Positions 46,071-55,329 of a stretch of 64,000 nt of DNA are shown piece after piece (positions within the stretch are counted from its first letter, which is position 1; every line of letters begins with the position of its first letter). The notes below the pieces were generated by a model. It worked only from the letters and a program-made list of their open reading frames with translations. It was not told the origin of the DNA and did no database searches. The DNA comes from Chroococcus sp. FPU101 (GTDB lineage: Bacteria > Cyanobacteriota > Cyanobacteriia > Cyanobacteriales > Microcystaceae). The stretch is from positions 62,001 through 126,000 of the forward strand of contig NZ_BLJI01000004.1 in NCBI RefSeq assembly GCF_017312365.1, given 5' to 3'. A program made the position numbers and the translations under genes.

Positions 46071-46895
46071 ATGTATTTTCAGCACCTACATTCAATCATT
46101 ACAGGTGGCTCTAGTGGAATTGGACAAGCCACAGCACAATTATTAGCAAAAGAAGGAAGCAATATAACAATTATTGCACGAGATCCAAAAAAACTAGAAG
46201 CAGCAAAACATGAATTGAAAAAATTGTGTAAATCACCCGAACAAAAAATACTAGCTTTAGCAGCAGATGTGAGCGATCGCATCTCGATTGAACAAGCAAT
46301 TACTAAGGCTATTGCACAAATTGGCCTCCCTGATATTTTAGTAACTTCTGCGGGAATTGCTCATCCAGATTATTTTCAAAACCTCTCTATTGATGTTTTT
46401 GAAAAAACCATGGCGGTTAATTATTTCGGTACACTTTATTGCCTTAAAGCCGTCTTGCCAGAAATGGAAAAACGTAAAAAAGGTCATATTATTGTTTTAT
46501 CTTCAGGTGCGGGTTTAATTGGTATATATGGTTACAGTGCTTATAGTCCTAGTAAATTTGCCATTCGAGGGTTAGCAGAATCTTTAAGAGGTGAATTAAA
46601 ACTATCAGGTATTAATCTTTCGATTGTTTATCCACCCGATACAGATACACCGCAACTTAAACAAGAAAATAAAACGAAACCCCCCGAAACTAAAGCCATT
46701 ACTGCTACTGCTAAAATTTGGAGTGCTGAAGAGGTAGGACAAGCAATTCTTCAAGGAATTAAACGTAATTCGTTTATTATTACACCAGGTTCCGAGATGA
46801 GTATTTTAGCTAAAATCCATAGTCTATTTTTACCTTTGCTGAACCAATATTTTGATAAAACTGTTGCCAAAGTTAGAGCCAATAAAAATCAATAG
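46071..46895 (+). CDS. short-chain dehydrogenase/reductase
   Basis: A protein of 274 aa. Cofactor loop TGGSSGIGQA, then the RDPKKLE segment that suggests NADPH preference. The catalytic triad region is VLSSGAGLIG and YSPSK (Tyr and Lys). Its length and C-terminal hydrophobic tail (SILAKIHSLFLPLL) resemble 3-ketosphinganine reductase-like SDRs, so a lipid substrate is possible. GGAG precedes the ATG. It converges with mutY. Confidence 0.88.
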   Translation: MYFQHLHSIITGGSSGIGQATAQLLAKEGSNITIIARDPKKLEAAKHELKKLCKSPEQKILALAADVSDRISIEQAITKAIAQIGLPDILVTSAGIAHPDYFQNLSIDVFEKTMAVNYFGTLYCLKAVLPEMEKRKKGHIIVLSSGAGLIGIYGYSAYSPSKFAIRGLAESLRGELKLSGINLSIVYPPDTDTPQLKQENKTKPPETKAITATAKIWSAEEVGQAILQGIKRNSFIITPGSEMSILAKIHSLFLPLLNQYFDKTVAKVRANKNQ

Positions 46896-46906
46896 CTTGC
46901 TTAAAT

Positions 46907-48004
46907 TTAGAGCATTTTTGAATGTCTTTCTTTTAAAGCTTTAATAATTTTAAGATTAGCTTTAGGAAACGGAAATTGTTCAAGTTCATCAATTGTCACC
47001 CACCGAATTTCGTCACATTCAATGGGACGCGCTTCACCTGCAAGATAACGACAATTGTAGACATATAAGGTAACGCGAAAATGAGTATAAGCATGATCAA
47101 CTGTCATTAGTAAATCATTAACCTCAATCTCAAGATCAATTTCTTCTTTAATTTCTCGTTTAATACATTCTTCGACAGTTTCGTTTTCTTCAATTTTACC
47201 ACCTGGAAACTCCCAAAGTCCGCCAAGTAAACCTTTTGCGGGACGACGATCAATTAAGATTTGTCCTTGCTCATTATAGATGACGGCGACACCGATTTTT
47301 TTATGAGGGATGGGCGCGGCAGTTTCAGTCATAGGGATTTGATTTTGGATTCCTTGATGATTGGCTTGACAAAAGGGCTGCCAAGGACATAATAAACATA
47401 CTGGATTTTTTGGCGTGCATACAGTTGCCCCCAAGTCCATTAAAGCTTGATTAAAGTCTCTTGGCGAATCTGGATCAATTAAATGATCTGATAAATGCCA
47501 AAGTTTTTCAAGAGCTTGTTTTGGGGGAACAGGTAAAGCAATCAACCGAGATAAAACACGCTTAACATTACCGTCTAAAATAGAAACGGGCTGGTTAAAC
47601 GCAGCACTTAGAATTCCGCCTGCTGTGGTTCGACCAATTCCAGGTAATTTTAAAATAGTATTTAAGTCTTGAGGGACGTTCTTTTGATAATTTCTAACTA
47701 TAATTTGTGCTGCTTGATGTAAATTACGCGCACGAGCATAATAGCCCAATCCTTCCCAAGCTTTTAAGACTTGTTGTAAATCTGATGTGGCGAGGGCTTC
47801 TATTGTGGGAAAAAGATTTAACCAACGATGGTAATAGGAAATAACGGTTTTAACTTGGGTTTGCTGTAACATGATCTCCGAAACCCAAATGGAATAGGGA
47901 TCAAGATTTTCACGCCAAGGTAATTTCCGACCCGACTGAGCATACCAAGATAAAAGATCTCGTCTTAATTTGACAATATCTAAAACTGATGTTTGATCCT
48001 GCAT
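46907..48004 (-). CDS. mutY: A/G-specific adenine DNA glycosylase
   Basis: A protein of 365 aa that removes A opposite 8-oxoG. The N-terminal HhH-GPD domain has SEIMLQQTQV, LPGIGRTTAGGI and the catalytic Asp in LDGNVKRV. The [4Fe-4S] ligands are CTPKNPVCLLCPWQPFC (C-x6-C-x2-C-x5-C). The C-terminal Nudix-like domain that recognises 8-oxoG has GGLWEFPGGKIEENETVEE. The Nudix box seems well kept, which is unusual only in being close to a MutT-type active site. Confidence 0.95.
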   Translation of the reverse strand: MQDQTSVLDIVKLRRDLLSWYAQSGRKLPWRENLDPYSIWVSEIMLQQTQVKTVISYYHRWLNLFPTIEALATSDLQQVLKAWEGLGYYARARNLHQAAQIIVRNYQKNVPQDLNTILKLPGIGRTTAGGILSAAFNQPVSILDGNVKRVLSRLIALPVPPKQALEKLWHLSDHLIDPDSPRDFNQALMDLGATVCTPKNPVCLLCPWQPFCQANHQGIQNQIPMTETAAPIPHKKIGVAVIYNEQGQILIDRRPAKGLLGGLWEFPGGKIEENETVEECIKREIKEEIDLEIEVNDLLMTVDHAYTHFRVTLYVYNCRYLAGEARPIECDEIRWVTIDELEQFPFPKANLKIIKALKERHSKML

Positions 48005-48042
48005 GGGTTCGGTATCGAATCAGCTTTAGACATCAAGGAAAA

Positions 48043-48396
48043 TTAATGTTCGGAACTATCATCTTTTACATGACTCTGAATGCTAAACAGAGATTTTTCA
48101 AAGTTCATGCGTTGTTCGGCGTTGCGGAGAAAATAACCACTCATCATTGCAGAAGCGAGTAAACGACCTAAATTTTCTCTACTGGTATTTACGGTCACCC
48201 CAAAATGCTCCGAAGGAAGATTACCGAGTAAACCGATGATATTGCGTTCCATCACCTGAAACACTTCAGATGATTCGGGTTTAGAAAGTTGCGTAATCGT
48301 GTCTGGACTTAGCGACTGTACATATTGCCACAAACTTTCGCTACTCTCTCCATCTTGATTGAAAAAACCCTGGGAACGATTTAATTCATTGTTCAC
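48043..48396 (-). CDS. DUF760 family protein
   Basis: A soluble protein of 117 aa. Start GTG 48396, supported by AGGAGG 6-7 bases upstream, a strong Shine-Dalgarno. The core LWQYVQSLSPDTITQLSKP...VFQVMERNIIGLLG followed by LASAMMSGYFLRNAEQRM matches DUF760, a family of cyanobacteria and plastids with no settled function. It lies 38 bases upstream of mutY on the same strand. Confidence 0.85.
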   Translation of the reverse strand: MNNELNRSQGFFNQDGESSESLWQYVQSLSPDTITQLSKPESSEVFQVMERNIIGLLGNLPSEHFGVTVNTSRENLGRLLASAMMSGYFLRNAEQRMNFEKSLFSIQSHVKDDSSEH

Positions 48397-48528
48397 GTTG
48401 GCCTCCTGTGGACTTTTGAGTGATTAAACGAAACAATTATTAATGAATTGTTTCTTTAATTTAACAGTTTTTTGAGATGTTCAAAGTCGGTAGAACCGAA
48501 CTTTAGTATCTAGTTCACCGACTTTTAT

Positions 48529-49485
48529 TTAGCTTGCCAAATATTCTTTTATATTTCCTTTGCGTTTTCTCAGTTTGGCAAGGGCTTCTCGTTCGATTTG
48601 TCTGACCCGTTCTCGGCTAATATTGAGGCGATGACCAATTTTAGCTAATGTTAGGGGTTGACCATCAGAAAGACCGAAGCGTAAAGAAAGAACTTCCCGT
48701 TGTTGGGGGGTTAGATCTTCCATTAGCTTTTCTAAATCAATCTGTAGGGATGAATGAGTGGCAAAATCTTCGGGAGATGGGCCTGTGTCTTCTAGGAGTT
48801 CACCTAATTCTGTATCTTGATTATCCCCAACTCTGAGATCTAATGAAAGGGGCTGACGCGCTCTTTCTAAATAGTCTCTGACTTGTTTGGGAGAAAGTTC
48901 AAGTTCTTCTGCTAATTCGGTTACACTGGCAGCATGACCATTTTGTTGTGCTAAGTAGCGTTGTGCCTTTTTAATTTTGTTGAGTTTTTCGGTGATGTGG
49001 ATGGGTAGACGAATGGTACGGCTTTTTTCGGCGATCGCACGAGTAATTGCTTGACGAATCCACCAATAAGCATAGGTTGAAAAGCGATATCCTTTAGTTG
49101 GGTCAAATTTCTCTACACCTCGCTGCATCCCGATTGTACCTTCTTGAATTAAATCTAATAAATCTAGATTACGTTTAAGATACTTTTTCGCTACGGAAAC
49201 AACTAAACGTAGATTTGCTTCTACCATTTTACGTTTAGCTAAATCTCCCGCACCGACTTCACGGCGTAACTGTTCTATGCTAATCTGAGCCGCTTCAGCC
49301 CATTGACTCTCTGTTGGTTCGGAGCCTAATTTTGTTGCTAATGACTCTTTGACTCTTTCTAAGTCCATTAGTCTTTGAACCTGCTTGGCGAAGACGATTT
49401 CCTCTTCGTGGGTGAGCAAAGGAACTCGACCAATTTCTCTAAGATAGGCGCGGACTGGATCAGTAGGATTTTTAGGAGTTTTCAT
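48529..49485 (-). CDS. sigD: group 2 RNA polymerase sigma factor (SigD type)
   Basis: A protein of 318 aa. Region 1.2 is [16 protein letters not shown]. Region 2 is [38 protein letters not shown] and [19 protein letters not shown] (-10 recognition). Region 4 has [29 protein letters not shown] (-35 recognition). There is no long acidic N-terminus, so it belongs to the non-essential group 2 sigmas. Its length equals that of SigD, which I take as the best match; SigB/C/E are longer. It stands alone with a long upstream region. Confidence 0.85.
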   Translation of the reverse strand: MKTPKNPTDPVRAYLREIGRVPLLTHEEEIVFAKQVQRLMDLERVKESLATKLGSEPTESQWAEAAQISIEQLRREVGAGDLAKRKMVEANLRLVVSVAKKYLKRNLDLLDLIQEGTIGMQRGVEKFDPTKGYRFSTYAYWWIRQAITRAIAEKSRTIRLPIHITEKLNKIKKAQRYLAQQNGHAASVTELAEELELSPKQVRDYLERARQPLSLDLRVGDNQDTELGELLEDTGPSPEDFATHSSLQIDLEKLMEDLTPQQREVLSLRFGLSDGQPLTLAKIGHRLNISRERVRQIEREALAKLRKRKGNIKEYLAS

Positions 49486-49991
49486 GACGAGTGCATCGCT
49501 CTGATAGATAGTTAGACAAACAAAAGGTTAAAAGGAATCAGATTATAGAGTAAACATTATGAGAGTTATCTATAGATTTTTTAAAGAGAGAAGAAGGGGG
49601 GATAGTAGGATGAAGACAGTAAACTAAGTCAAGAAAGTAACTCAAAACTATGCTGAACCTACACCAAAAGTTTTTTTTTGTTTAGATAGTTTAAACTTGT
49701 TGGCTCCTTTGTCAATCCAGTATAGTTATGTAACCTTAATAATAATACACAAACTGTAAAGTTTTGTAAAGATTTTAAATAAATGTTCCTTTAGTCTGAT
49801 ATTCAAGTTAATTTAAACAGCGACTCGAACAGGGATCGACCTCGAAACGGTACATATAGATTAATCGGATTCAGTAAGAATTAGTGCATCATAGACAACA
49901 GAAATGTTTAAAAGTCTATTTGAGAACTGAACACTTACCTCTAAAATTTGTTTATCAAAATAAAAAACAGTTAACACTACGCTAATTTTAA
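49486..49991. other. 506-base intergenic region upstream of the sigma gene
   Basis: No ORF or RNA gene is apparent. AT-rich, with a run of nine T at 49670-49678 and a purine-rich tract near 49585-49610. It must contain the divergent promoters of the sigma factor gene and the phosphatase gene; no clear -35/-10 pair stands out. Confidence 0.4.
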
Positions 49992-50630
49992 ATGCCTCAA
50001 ACAATTTGGATAGCAAGACATGGTAACCGTCACGATTTTGTAAATCTTGAATGGTTTAATACAGCATCTTTACCTTATGATCCGCCTCTTTCAGATGATG
50101 GACTGATTCAAGCCCAAGAACTTGGAAAAAGACTAAGTAATGAAAAAATTTCTCACATTTTTTCTTCTCCTTTTTTAAGAACAATTCAAACAGCTAATCA
50201 AGTGGCAAAGATGAGCAATCTTCCAATTAAATTAGAAGCAGGTTTAAGTGAATGGTTAAATCCAGCATGGATGAGCAATAACCCGCAGCTTCACTCACAA
50301 GAAATGCTAGAAAAAAATTATCCTCGCATTGATTGGAGTTATACATCTTGTATTATTCCTCTTTACCCAGAAAGTGAAAAAACCATGCTATACCGTACAG
50401 CCGAAACTGCTAGACAATTAGTTTCACGATTCAATGAGAATATCTTATTAATTGGGCATGGGCCATCTATCCTAGGTACGACTGTCGGATTAATTGGCGG
50501 TGAGATTAAAATTAATGCTTCTTTCTGTGCTTTGATTAAAATTGTTCGTAGTGGTGAGCAATGGAGCATGGAATTAAACGGCGACACTTCTCACTTAAGC
50601 CAAAAAGAAACAAAGATACGTTTTAGTTAA
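49992..50630 (+). CDS. histidine phosphatase family protein
   Basis: A protein of 212 aa. The N-terminal catalytic motif ARHGNRHDF carries the phospho-accepting His, and SHIFSSPFLRTIQTANQVA and LIGHGPSI complete the phosphoglycerate-mutase-like site. It is a phosphatase or mutase of unknown substrate. Downstream lie a 35-codon membrane ORF and cobB, so an alpha-ribazole phosphatase (CobC-like) role is possible, but the motifs do not settle it. Confidence 0.88.
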   Translation: MPQTIWIARHGNRHDFVNLEWFNTASLPYDPPLSDDGLIQAQELGKRLSNEKISHIFSSPFLRTIQTANQVAKMSNLPIKLEAGLSEWLNPAWMSNNPQLHSQEMLEKNYPRIDWSYTSCIIPLYPESEKTMLYRTAETARQLVSRFNENILLIGHGPSILGTTVGLIGGEIKINASFCALIKIVRSGEQWSMELNGDTSHLSQKETKIRFS

Positions 50631-50755
50631 TTCTTTTTGAACAACCAAAGGAGCAGAACAAGATTAAGCATTTTGACTACTGCTAAAGACTACCAGTATC
50701 TAAAAAAGTTTCTTGACAGGATTAAATTTTTAAAATCAAGGTTGAAACAAATTAA

Positions 50756-50863
50756 ATGAATCAAGATGTAATGCTTTTTTTCTTAGGTATTGCCATATTA
50801 ATTTTATATTTATTCTTTTCTGCATGGACAGAGATGGGAACTAAAAACCCCTGGAAAAAATAA
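50756..50863 (+). CDS. 35-residue single-span membrane protein
   Basis: A small ORF with a helix of about 18 hydrophobic residues (MLFFLGIAILILYLFFSAW) and a polar tail ending NPWKK. The TAA overlaps the cobB ATG as TAATG, so translation of cobB is probably coupled to it. Codon use looks normal. It may be a small membrane subunit like those of photosynthetic or NDH-1 complexes, but I cannot match it to a named one. Confidence 0.55.
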   Translation: MNQDVMLFFLGIAILILYLFFSAWTEMGTKNPWKK

Positions 50864-52233
50864 TGGCTTTGATTATTGCAGGTGAACGAAGTGGCGTAGG
50901 AAAAACAACAATAACTTTAGCAATTTTAGCTTTTTTAACACAAAAAGGTTATTCTGTCCAATCATTTAAAGTTGGGCCAGATTATATCGATCCGATGTTC
51001 CATACAGCGATTACAAGTCTTCCCTGTCGCAATTTAGACCCGATTTTAACCTCAGAAAACTATGTACTATCTTGCTTTGGGCAATATTCACAAAATATAG
51101 ATTATGCCTTAATTGAAGGGGTCATGGGCTTATTTGATGGGGTTCGCTATGATCAATTTATAGATTATGCGAGTACGGCTCATATTGCCCGTATCTTAAA
51201 TATTCCCGTTATTCTGGTTATTGATTGTAGTCGTCTCTCAGGTTCGGTAGCTGCGATCGCTCAAGGTTATTCTTCCCTTGATCCTAAAATAAAAATAGCA
51301 GGTGTGATCTTAAATAAAGTTGGAAGCGATCGACACTTGGAACTATTACAAGAAGCATTATCACCCTTAAATATTCCGATCTTGGGCGTTTTGCGTCGTC
51401 ATGATTTAATTGCACTACGGGATCGACATTTAGGGTTAATCCCAACTTTAGAATTATCTAATTCAAATCAATTATTTGAACAACTCGCCATATTAGCGCA
51501 AACGAGTTTCGACTGGGAGCAATTTTTACCTTTACTAAGTGCGACAGCTAATCAACGTGGAAAAACGATTTCAATAACATCCGCTTCTATCCCAGTTAAA
51601 ATAGCGGTTGCTCAGGACAAGGCATTTAGTTTTTACTATCAAGACAATTTAGATATTTTAGAGAAACTAGGAGCAGAACTGATTTTTTGGAGTCCGATGA
51701 GCGAGTCAAGTTTACCAAAAGGTATTGATGGATTGTACTTTGGGGGGGGATTTCCCGAAGTATTTGCTCAAGAGTTAGCCGAAAATCGAATTTTAAGACA
51801 AGACATCAAAAATGCGATCGCCCAAGGTTTAGCCACCTATGCTGAATGTGGCGGTATGATGTATTTATGTGAACAACTCATTGACTTTGATGGCAAAATC
51901 TGGGATATGGTTGGGAGCTTACCCACGGTAACGCGGATGGAAAAAAAATTAACCCTCGGCTATCGTCAAGCAACCGCACAGCGAGAGGGATTAATGTTTA
52001 ATTATGGCGATCGCGTAAAGGGACATGAGTTTCACTATTCCCAAGTTACCCATGTACCTGAATTTCCGTTGTTTGAGCTTCAAGGATTGTCAAGTAAAGC
52101 GATTACTACAGTAGAGGGATGGACGACACAAAATCTTCATGCTTCTTACTTACATATTCATTTTGGGGGATATCCCGCAGTTGCTCAAAAATTTCTCGAT
52201 TATTGCCTTGCATTTTCCAAACACCTTCGTTAG
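50863..52233 (+). CDS. cobB: cobyrinate a,c-diamide synthase
   Basis: A protein of 456 aa (CobB/CbiA) that amidates the a and c carboxylates of cobyrinate using ATP and glutamine. The N-terminal P-loop is GERSGVGKTTITLAIL. The C-terminal glutamine amidotransferase has GLYFGGGFPEVFA and the catalytic Cys in TYAECGGMMYL, with GHEFHYS near the end. The ATG overlaps the stop of the small membrane ORF. It is followed by a structured RNA element. No cobalamin riboswitch consensus was seen. Confidence 0.95.
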   Translation: MALIIAGERSGVGKTTITLAILAFLTQKGYSVQSFKVGPDYIDPMFHTAITSLPCRNLDPILTSENYVLSCFGQYSQNIDYALIEGVMGLFDGVRYDQFIDYASTAHIARILNIPVILVIDCSRLSGSVAAIAQGYSSLDPKIKIAGVILNKVGSDRHLELLQEALSPLNIPILGVLRRHDLIALRDRHLGLIPTLELSNSNQLFEQLAILAQTSFDWEQFLPLLSATANQRGKTISITSASIPVKIAVAQDKAFSFYYQDNLDILEKLGAELIFWSPMSESSLPKGIDGLYFGGGFPEVFAQELAENRILRQDIKNAIAQGLATYAECGGMMYLCEQLIDFDGKIWDMVGSLPTVTRMEKKLTLGYRQATAQREGLMFNYGDRVKGHEFHYSQVTHVPEFPLFELQGLSSKAITTVEGWTTQNLHASYLHIHFGGYPAVAQKFLDYCLAFSKHLR

Positions 52234-52290
52234 ACTAATAAATATAGAACTTTAAGTAAAAGCCGTTTAGGGAATAAGGAGGTGATGCCC

Positions 52291-52362
52291 ATGATAGAAA
52301 GTAGTAAAACCATGGGTCACCTAGTTAACAAAAGTCGGCTGTGCGCCGGGGCTAGTCTTTAG
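52291..52362 (+). CDS. putative 23-aa leader peptide
   Basis: ORF inside the structured RNA with the best Shine-Dalgarno in the window (AAGGAGG, 8-base spacing), reading MIESSKTMGHLVNKSRLCAG and three more residues. No repeated amino acid suggests a specific attenuation signal. Its start is paired in the first hairpin. Confidence 0.35.
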   Translation: MIESSKTMGHLVNKSRLCAGASL

Positions 52363-52438
52363 TCCTCAGACTTAAACCTTTTAAGACTGATCTCGAGATT
52401 CTCTCGGCAGTCAGACGTTAACTAGGAGACCCGCTAGA

Positions 52439-52502
52439 CCGCCTTTAGCCTTGTGTTACTAATCATTGAGTAACATCAAGGGTAAGGGCGGATAGTTTTT
52501 TT
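52439..52502 (+). terminator. long-stem intrinsic terminator
   Basis: CCGCC (52439-52443), CCTTG (52449-52453) and GTTAC (52455-52459) pair with GTAAC (52470-52474), CAAGG (52477-52481) and GGCGG (52487-52491), followed closely by seven T (52496-52502). It closes the structured RNA and separates it from the porin promoter. Confidence 0.8.
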
Positions 52503-52563
52503 ATAGGCGAATTTTAAGAAAAGCTGCAAAACTGTCTACTTTTTTACTCGCAATTTATTTTTA

Positions 52564-52569
52564 TATAAT
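52564..52569 (+). promoter_or_regulatory. probable -10 box of the porin gene
   Basis: A perfect TATAAT, downstream of the terminator and 75 bases before the porin ATG. A T-rich TTTTTA at 52541-52546 lies 17 bases upstream as a weak -35. This implies the porin has its own promoter, independent of the structured RNA. Confidence 0.5.
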
Positions 52570-52644
52570 AAAATGAACAGTGAGACTATGAATAGAAATG
52601 TTATATAGTCTAATTATGGTGTAATGGTGTGAGGACAATTAGAA

Positions 52645-54441
52645 ATGTTTAAGCTGACTTGGAAGTCTTTGCTAATAAGTCCAACCCTTTTGGGAATAGC
52701 CTTAGCAGTTGCGTCTCCGGCTCAAGCGGATGATATGTTGAACGTGATCGAGGAGAGTCAGACAGGTTTGACCAACTCCAATACGACTGAGGTTCAACCA
52801 ACATCTGACCCTGTAGTCAATCAACTCGAAGATTACAGTACAGAAGGATCGTTAGGTTCACTAGATCAAGTAACCAGCGTCAATCAATTGCGGGATGTAG
52901 AACCGACAGCCTGGGCGTTTGAAGCACTCAGAAGCTTAGTCGAACGCTATGGATGTATTGTTGGTTATCCCGATCGAACCTTTCGCGGTAATCGTGCGCT
53001 AACCCGTTGGGAATTTGCCGCAGGTTTAAACGCTTGTATGAACGTCATGGAACGTTTAATCCAAGATGGTGTTAGCGTTCTTCGTGAGGACATCGACAAG
53101 CTCAAAAGATTAATGGAAGAGTTTCAAGCAGAACTCGCGGCTCTTGGTGCCAGAGTTGATAACTTAGAAGCTAGAACTTCATTCTTAGAAGATCATCAGT
53201 TTTCGACAACAACCAAATTAGGCGGTGAAGTCATTTTCGCGCTCACTGATGTTTTTGGTGAATCTGATCAATCAGTGCAAACTGCTTTCCAAAGCAGAGT
53301 TCGTTTAGCCTTTAATACAAGTTTCACTGGAAAAGACCGTTTAGTCACTCGTTTAGCAGCAGGTTCTGGTGATCGGTTCAGACTAAACTATCAAAGCGTT
53401 GGATTTGATAATGAAGGTGGTGCTGCTCGAGTCGATTTTAATAATGTTGCTAGTCCAACTTTAACCCAAACCTTTAACTTAGCTCCTAGTACCGACAATA
53501 ATGTTGCAGTTGACTGGTTAGCGTACTATACACCTCTTGGCCCAGTTAATTTGTATGTTGCTGCTTGGGGTGGTATTCCGAGCGACTTTTTACCGACTAC
53601 CAATCCATTCTTTGAAGACTACGACGGTGGTAATGGTGCGTTATCGACCTTCGCCTCAGAAAGTCCCATCTTCCGAATTGGTGCAGGTACTGGTGGTAGT
53701 ATCAGTCTTCCCATTGGTGGTGGTATTCTTGGCCCGAATGCAGCGATTAGTGCAGGTTATTTAGCTCCCAATGCCAATGATCCCAGAGAAGGTGCTGGTT
53801 TATACAATGGTGATTATGCAGCCTATGGTCAGTTAAACTTCAACTTGTTTGACAGATTAGCTCTTGGTGCAACCTATGTACACTCCTATCATGGTACTGA
53901 TAGTGCTATTTATGGCAATGTAGTTGGTACAGAACTTTCTAACTTTGCAACAGCAGACTTAAATAGTAGTCTTAGCTCTCCTATTCCTGATGACGACTAT
54001 ATTGAGGGTTTAATTCCCTTTGATTTTCGACAAAAGGTCGTCAATAGCTATGGTATACAAGCGGCTCTCAAATTAACAGATTGGCTCAGTATTAGCGGAT
54101 TTGGGATGTACTCTAATGTTACTCTGTTGGGTCGGGGCAATGCCGATGTCTGGAGTTACGGTGCTGGTGTTTCCTTCCCTGATTTATTCAAATCTGGCAA
54201 CATATTAGGTATTTTTGCTGGTGTACCTCCTTATGTTGCTGGTTTAGATTCAAGAGGAACACCCGTCAAATTCCGTTACGATGCGCCCATTCACGTAGAA
54301 GTCTTCTACAAATATCAAGTCACCGATAATATTTCTTTAACTCCTGGTGTGATTTGGATTAAAAATCCTTCACAAGCACGTTTCTTAGGAGAGAACCAAG
54401 ATGTATTCATTGGTACACTTCGTGGAACATTTACGTTCTAA
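52645..54441 (+). CDS. SLH-domain OprB-type outer membrane porin
   Basis: A protein of 598 aa. Signal peptide LLGIALAVASPAQA, cleaved before DDM. An SLH motif follows (VNQLRDVEPTAWAFEALRSLVERYGCIVGYPDRTFRGNRALTRWEF), then a coiled coil (about 140-175), then a C-terminal beta-barrel of the OprB/SomA class ending in aromatic GTFTF. The SLH binds peptidoglycan-linked polysaccharide, and the barrel passes small solutes or inorganic ions. It has its own promoter and terminator. Confidence 0.93.
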   Translation: MFKLTWKSLLISPTLLGIALAVASPAQADDMLNVIEESQTGLTNSNTTEVQPTSDPVVNQLEDYSTEGSLGSLDQVTSVNQLRDVEPTAWAFEALRSLVERYGCIVGYPDRTFRGNRALTRWEFAAGLNACMNVMERLIQDGVSVLREDIDKLKRLMEEFQAELAALGARVDNLEARTSFLEDHQFSTTTKLGGEVIFALTDVFGESDQSVQTAFQSRVRLAFNTSFTGKDRLVTRLAAGSGDRFRLNYQSVGFDNEGGAARVDFNNVASPTLTQTFNLAPSTDNNVAVDWLAYYTPLGPVNLYVAAWGGIPSDFLPTTNPFFEDYDGGNGALSTFASESPIFRIGAGTGGSISLPIGGGILGPNAAISAGYLAPNANDPREGAGLYNGDYAAYGQLNFNLFDRLALGATYVHSYHGTDSAIYGNVVGTELSNFATADLNSSLSSPIPDDDYIEGLIPFDFRQKVVNSYGIQAALKLTDWLSISGFGMYSNVTLLGRGNADVWSYGAGVSFPDLFKSGNILGIFAGVPPYVAGLDSRGTPVKFRYDAPIHVEVFYKYQVTDNISLTPGVIWIKNPSQARFLGENQDVFIGTLRGTFTF

Positions 54442-54470
54442 GAACAAACCCAAATAATTTATTTTCACCC

Positions 54471-54500
54471 AAACTCTGTCAGAAAATGGCAGAGTTTTTT
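54471..54500 (+). terminator. intrinsic terminator of the porin gene
   Basis: AAACTCTG (54471-54478) pairs with CAGAGTTT (54490-54497), followed by further T to 54500. A standard Rho-independent terminator 30 bases after the porin stop. Confidence 0.85.
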
Positions 54501-54571
54501 AGTTTCCTGATTCAAACCTGGGTGATTGTATTGAATTTACCTTAATCTAAAATTAGATAAAAACAAATTTT

Positions 54572-55252
54572 ATGCTCATCGAAGTCAATTATTTAAGTAT
54601 CATTTTGCCGATTCAGAATGAATTACAGCGTCTTCTAGAATGGATTGATAGTTTAGGTGTAGGGGGATACTTTGCCTTCACTTTGGTCTATATTGTAGCC
54701 AGTATTTTACTGCTTTCAGGGGCAATTTTAACCTTGGGTGCAGGGGCAATTTATGGCGTAGTCAAAGGCTCAGTATTAGTCATTGTAGCTTCTAATTTAG
54801 CAGCGATCGCCTCTTTTTTAGCAGGTCGTTATTTGGCTAGAGGATGGGTAAACAACCTGGTTAATCAAAAACCTAGCTTTAAAGCAATTGATGAAGCAGT
54901 AGCTAAAGAAGGATGGAAAATTGTGGGATTAACGCGCCTTTCCCCCTTATTCCCTTTTGTATTTCTCAATTATGCTTTTGGGTTAACGCAAATTTCTCTA
55001 AAAGATTATTGTCTTGCTTCTTGTATCGGAATGTTACCTGGTACGATTATGTATGTTTATCTCGGTTCTTTAGTCGGAGATATTGCCACACTAGGAACCC
55101 AAGGACGAGAAAAAACACCGTTAGAATGGTCTTTATATATTATTGGATTATTGGCAACCGTCGCAGTTACACTATATGTAACAAACATTGCTAAGAAAGC
55201 TTTAGACAATCAAATGATTTCTCAAAGCGAAAATAATTCATCTAATCATTAA
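54572..55252 (+). CDS. TVP38/TMEM64 (VTT domain) membrane protein
   Basis: A protein of 226 aa with about five hydrophobic segments. The VTT (SNARE-associated Golgi/DedA-like) core includes GAGAIYGVVKGSVLVIVASNLAAIASFLAGRYLARGWV, LTRLSPLFPFVFLNYAFGLTQIS and the GTIMYVYLGSL motif. Members are implicated in lipid flipping or membrane homeostasis. The substrate is unknown here. It lies 78 bases before hisC on the same strand. Confidence 0.88.
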   Translation: MLIEVNYLSIILPIQNELQRLLEWIDSLGVGGYFAFTLVYIVASILLLSGAILTLGAGAIYGVVKGSVLVIVASNLAAIASFLAGRYLARGWVNNLVNQKPSFKAIDEAVAKEGWKIVGLTRLSPLFPFVFLNYAFGLTQISLKDYCLASCIGMLPGTIMYVYLGSLVGDIATLGTQGREKTPLEWSLYIIGLLATVAVTLYVTNIAKKALDNQMISQSENNSSNH

Positions 55253-55329
55253 TACTTTTGTATTAGTCTAACGTTGAGCCACCTTGTAACGATATACTGT
55301 TCTTATTGCGTAGATCAAAACTAAACCCG

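Larger units (their letters stand above)
52255..52502 (+). ncRNA. candidate riboregulator/leader RNA with own SD, 23-codon ORF and terminator
   Basis: Lying between cobB and the porin gene. AAGGAGGTGAT (52276-52286) matches the 16S 3' end over 11 bases. Eight bases on is ATG 52291, opening a 23-codon ORF to TAG 52362. The SD and ATG are buried: GGTGA (52281-52285) pairs with TCACC (52317-52321), CCCATG (52288-52293) with CATGGG (52311-52316). CCTAGTTAAC (52320-52329) pairs with GTTAACTAGG (52417-52426), enclosing AGTCTT/AAGACT (52354-52388). It ends in a long-stem terminator. The 5' end is guessed. Not matched to any known RNA. Whether it acts in cis or as a free sRNA is open. Confidence 0.6.
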
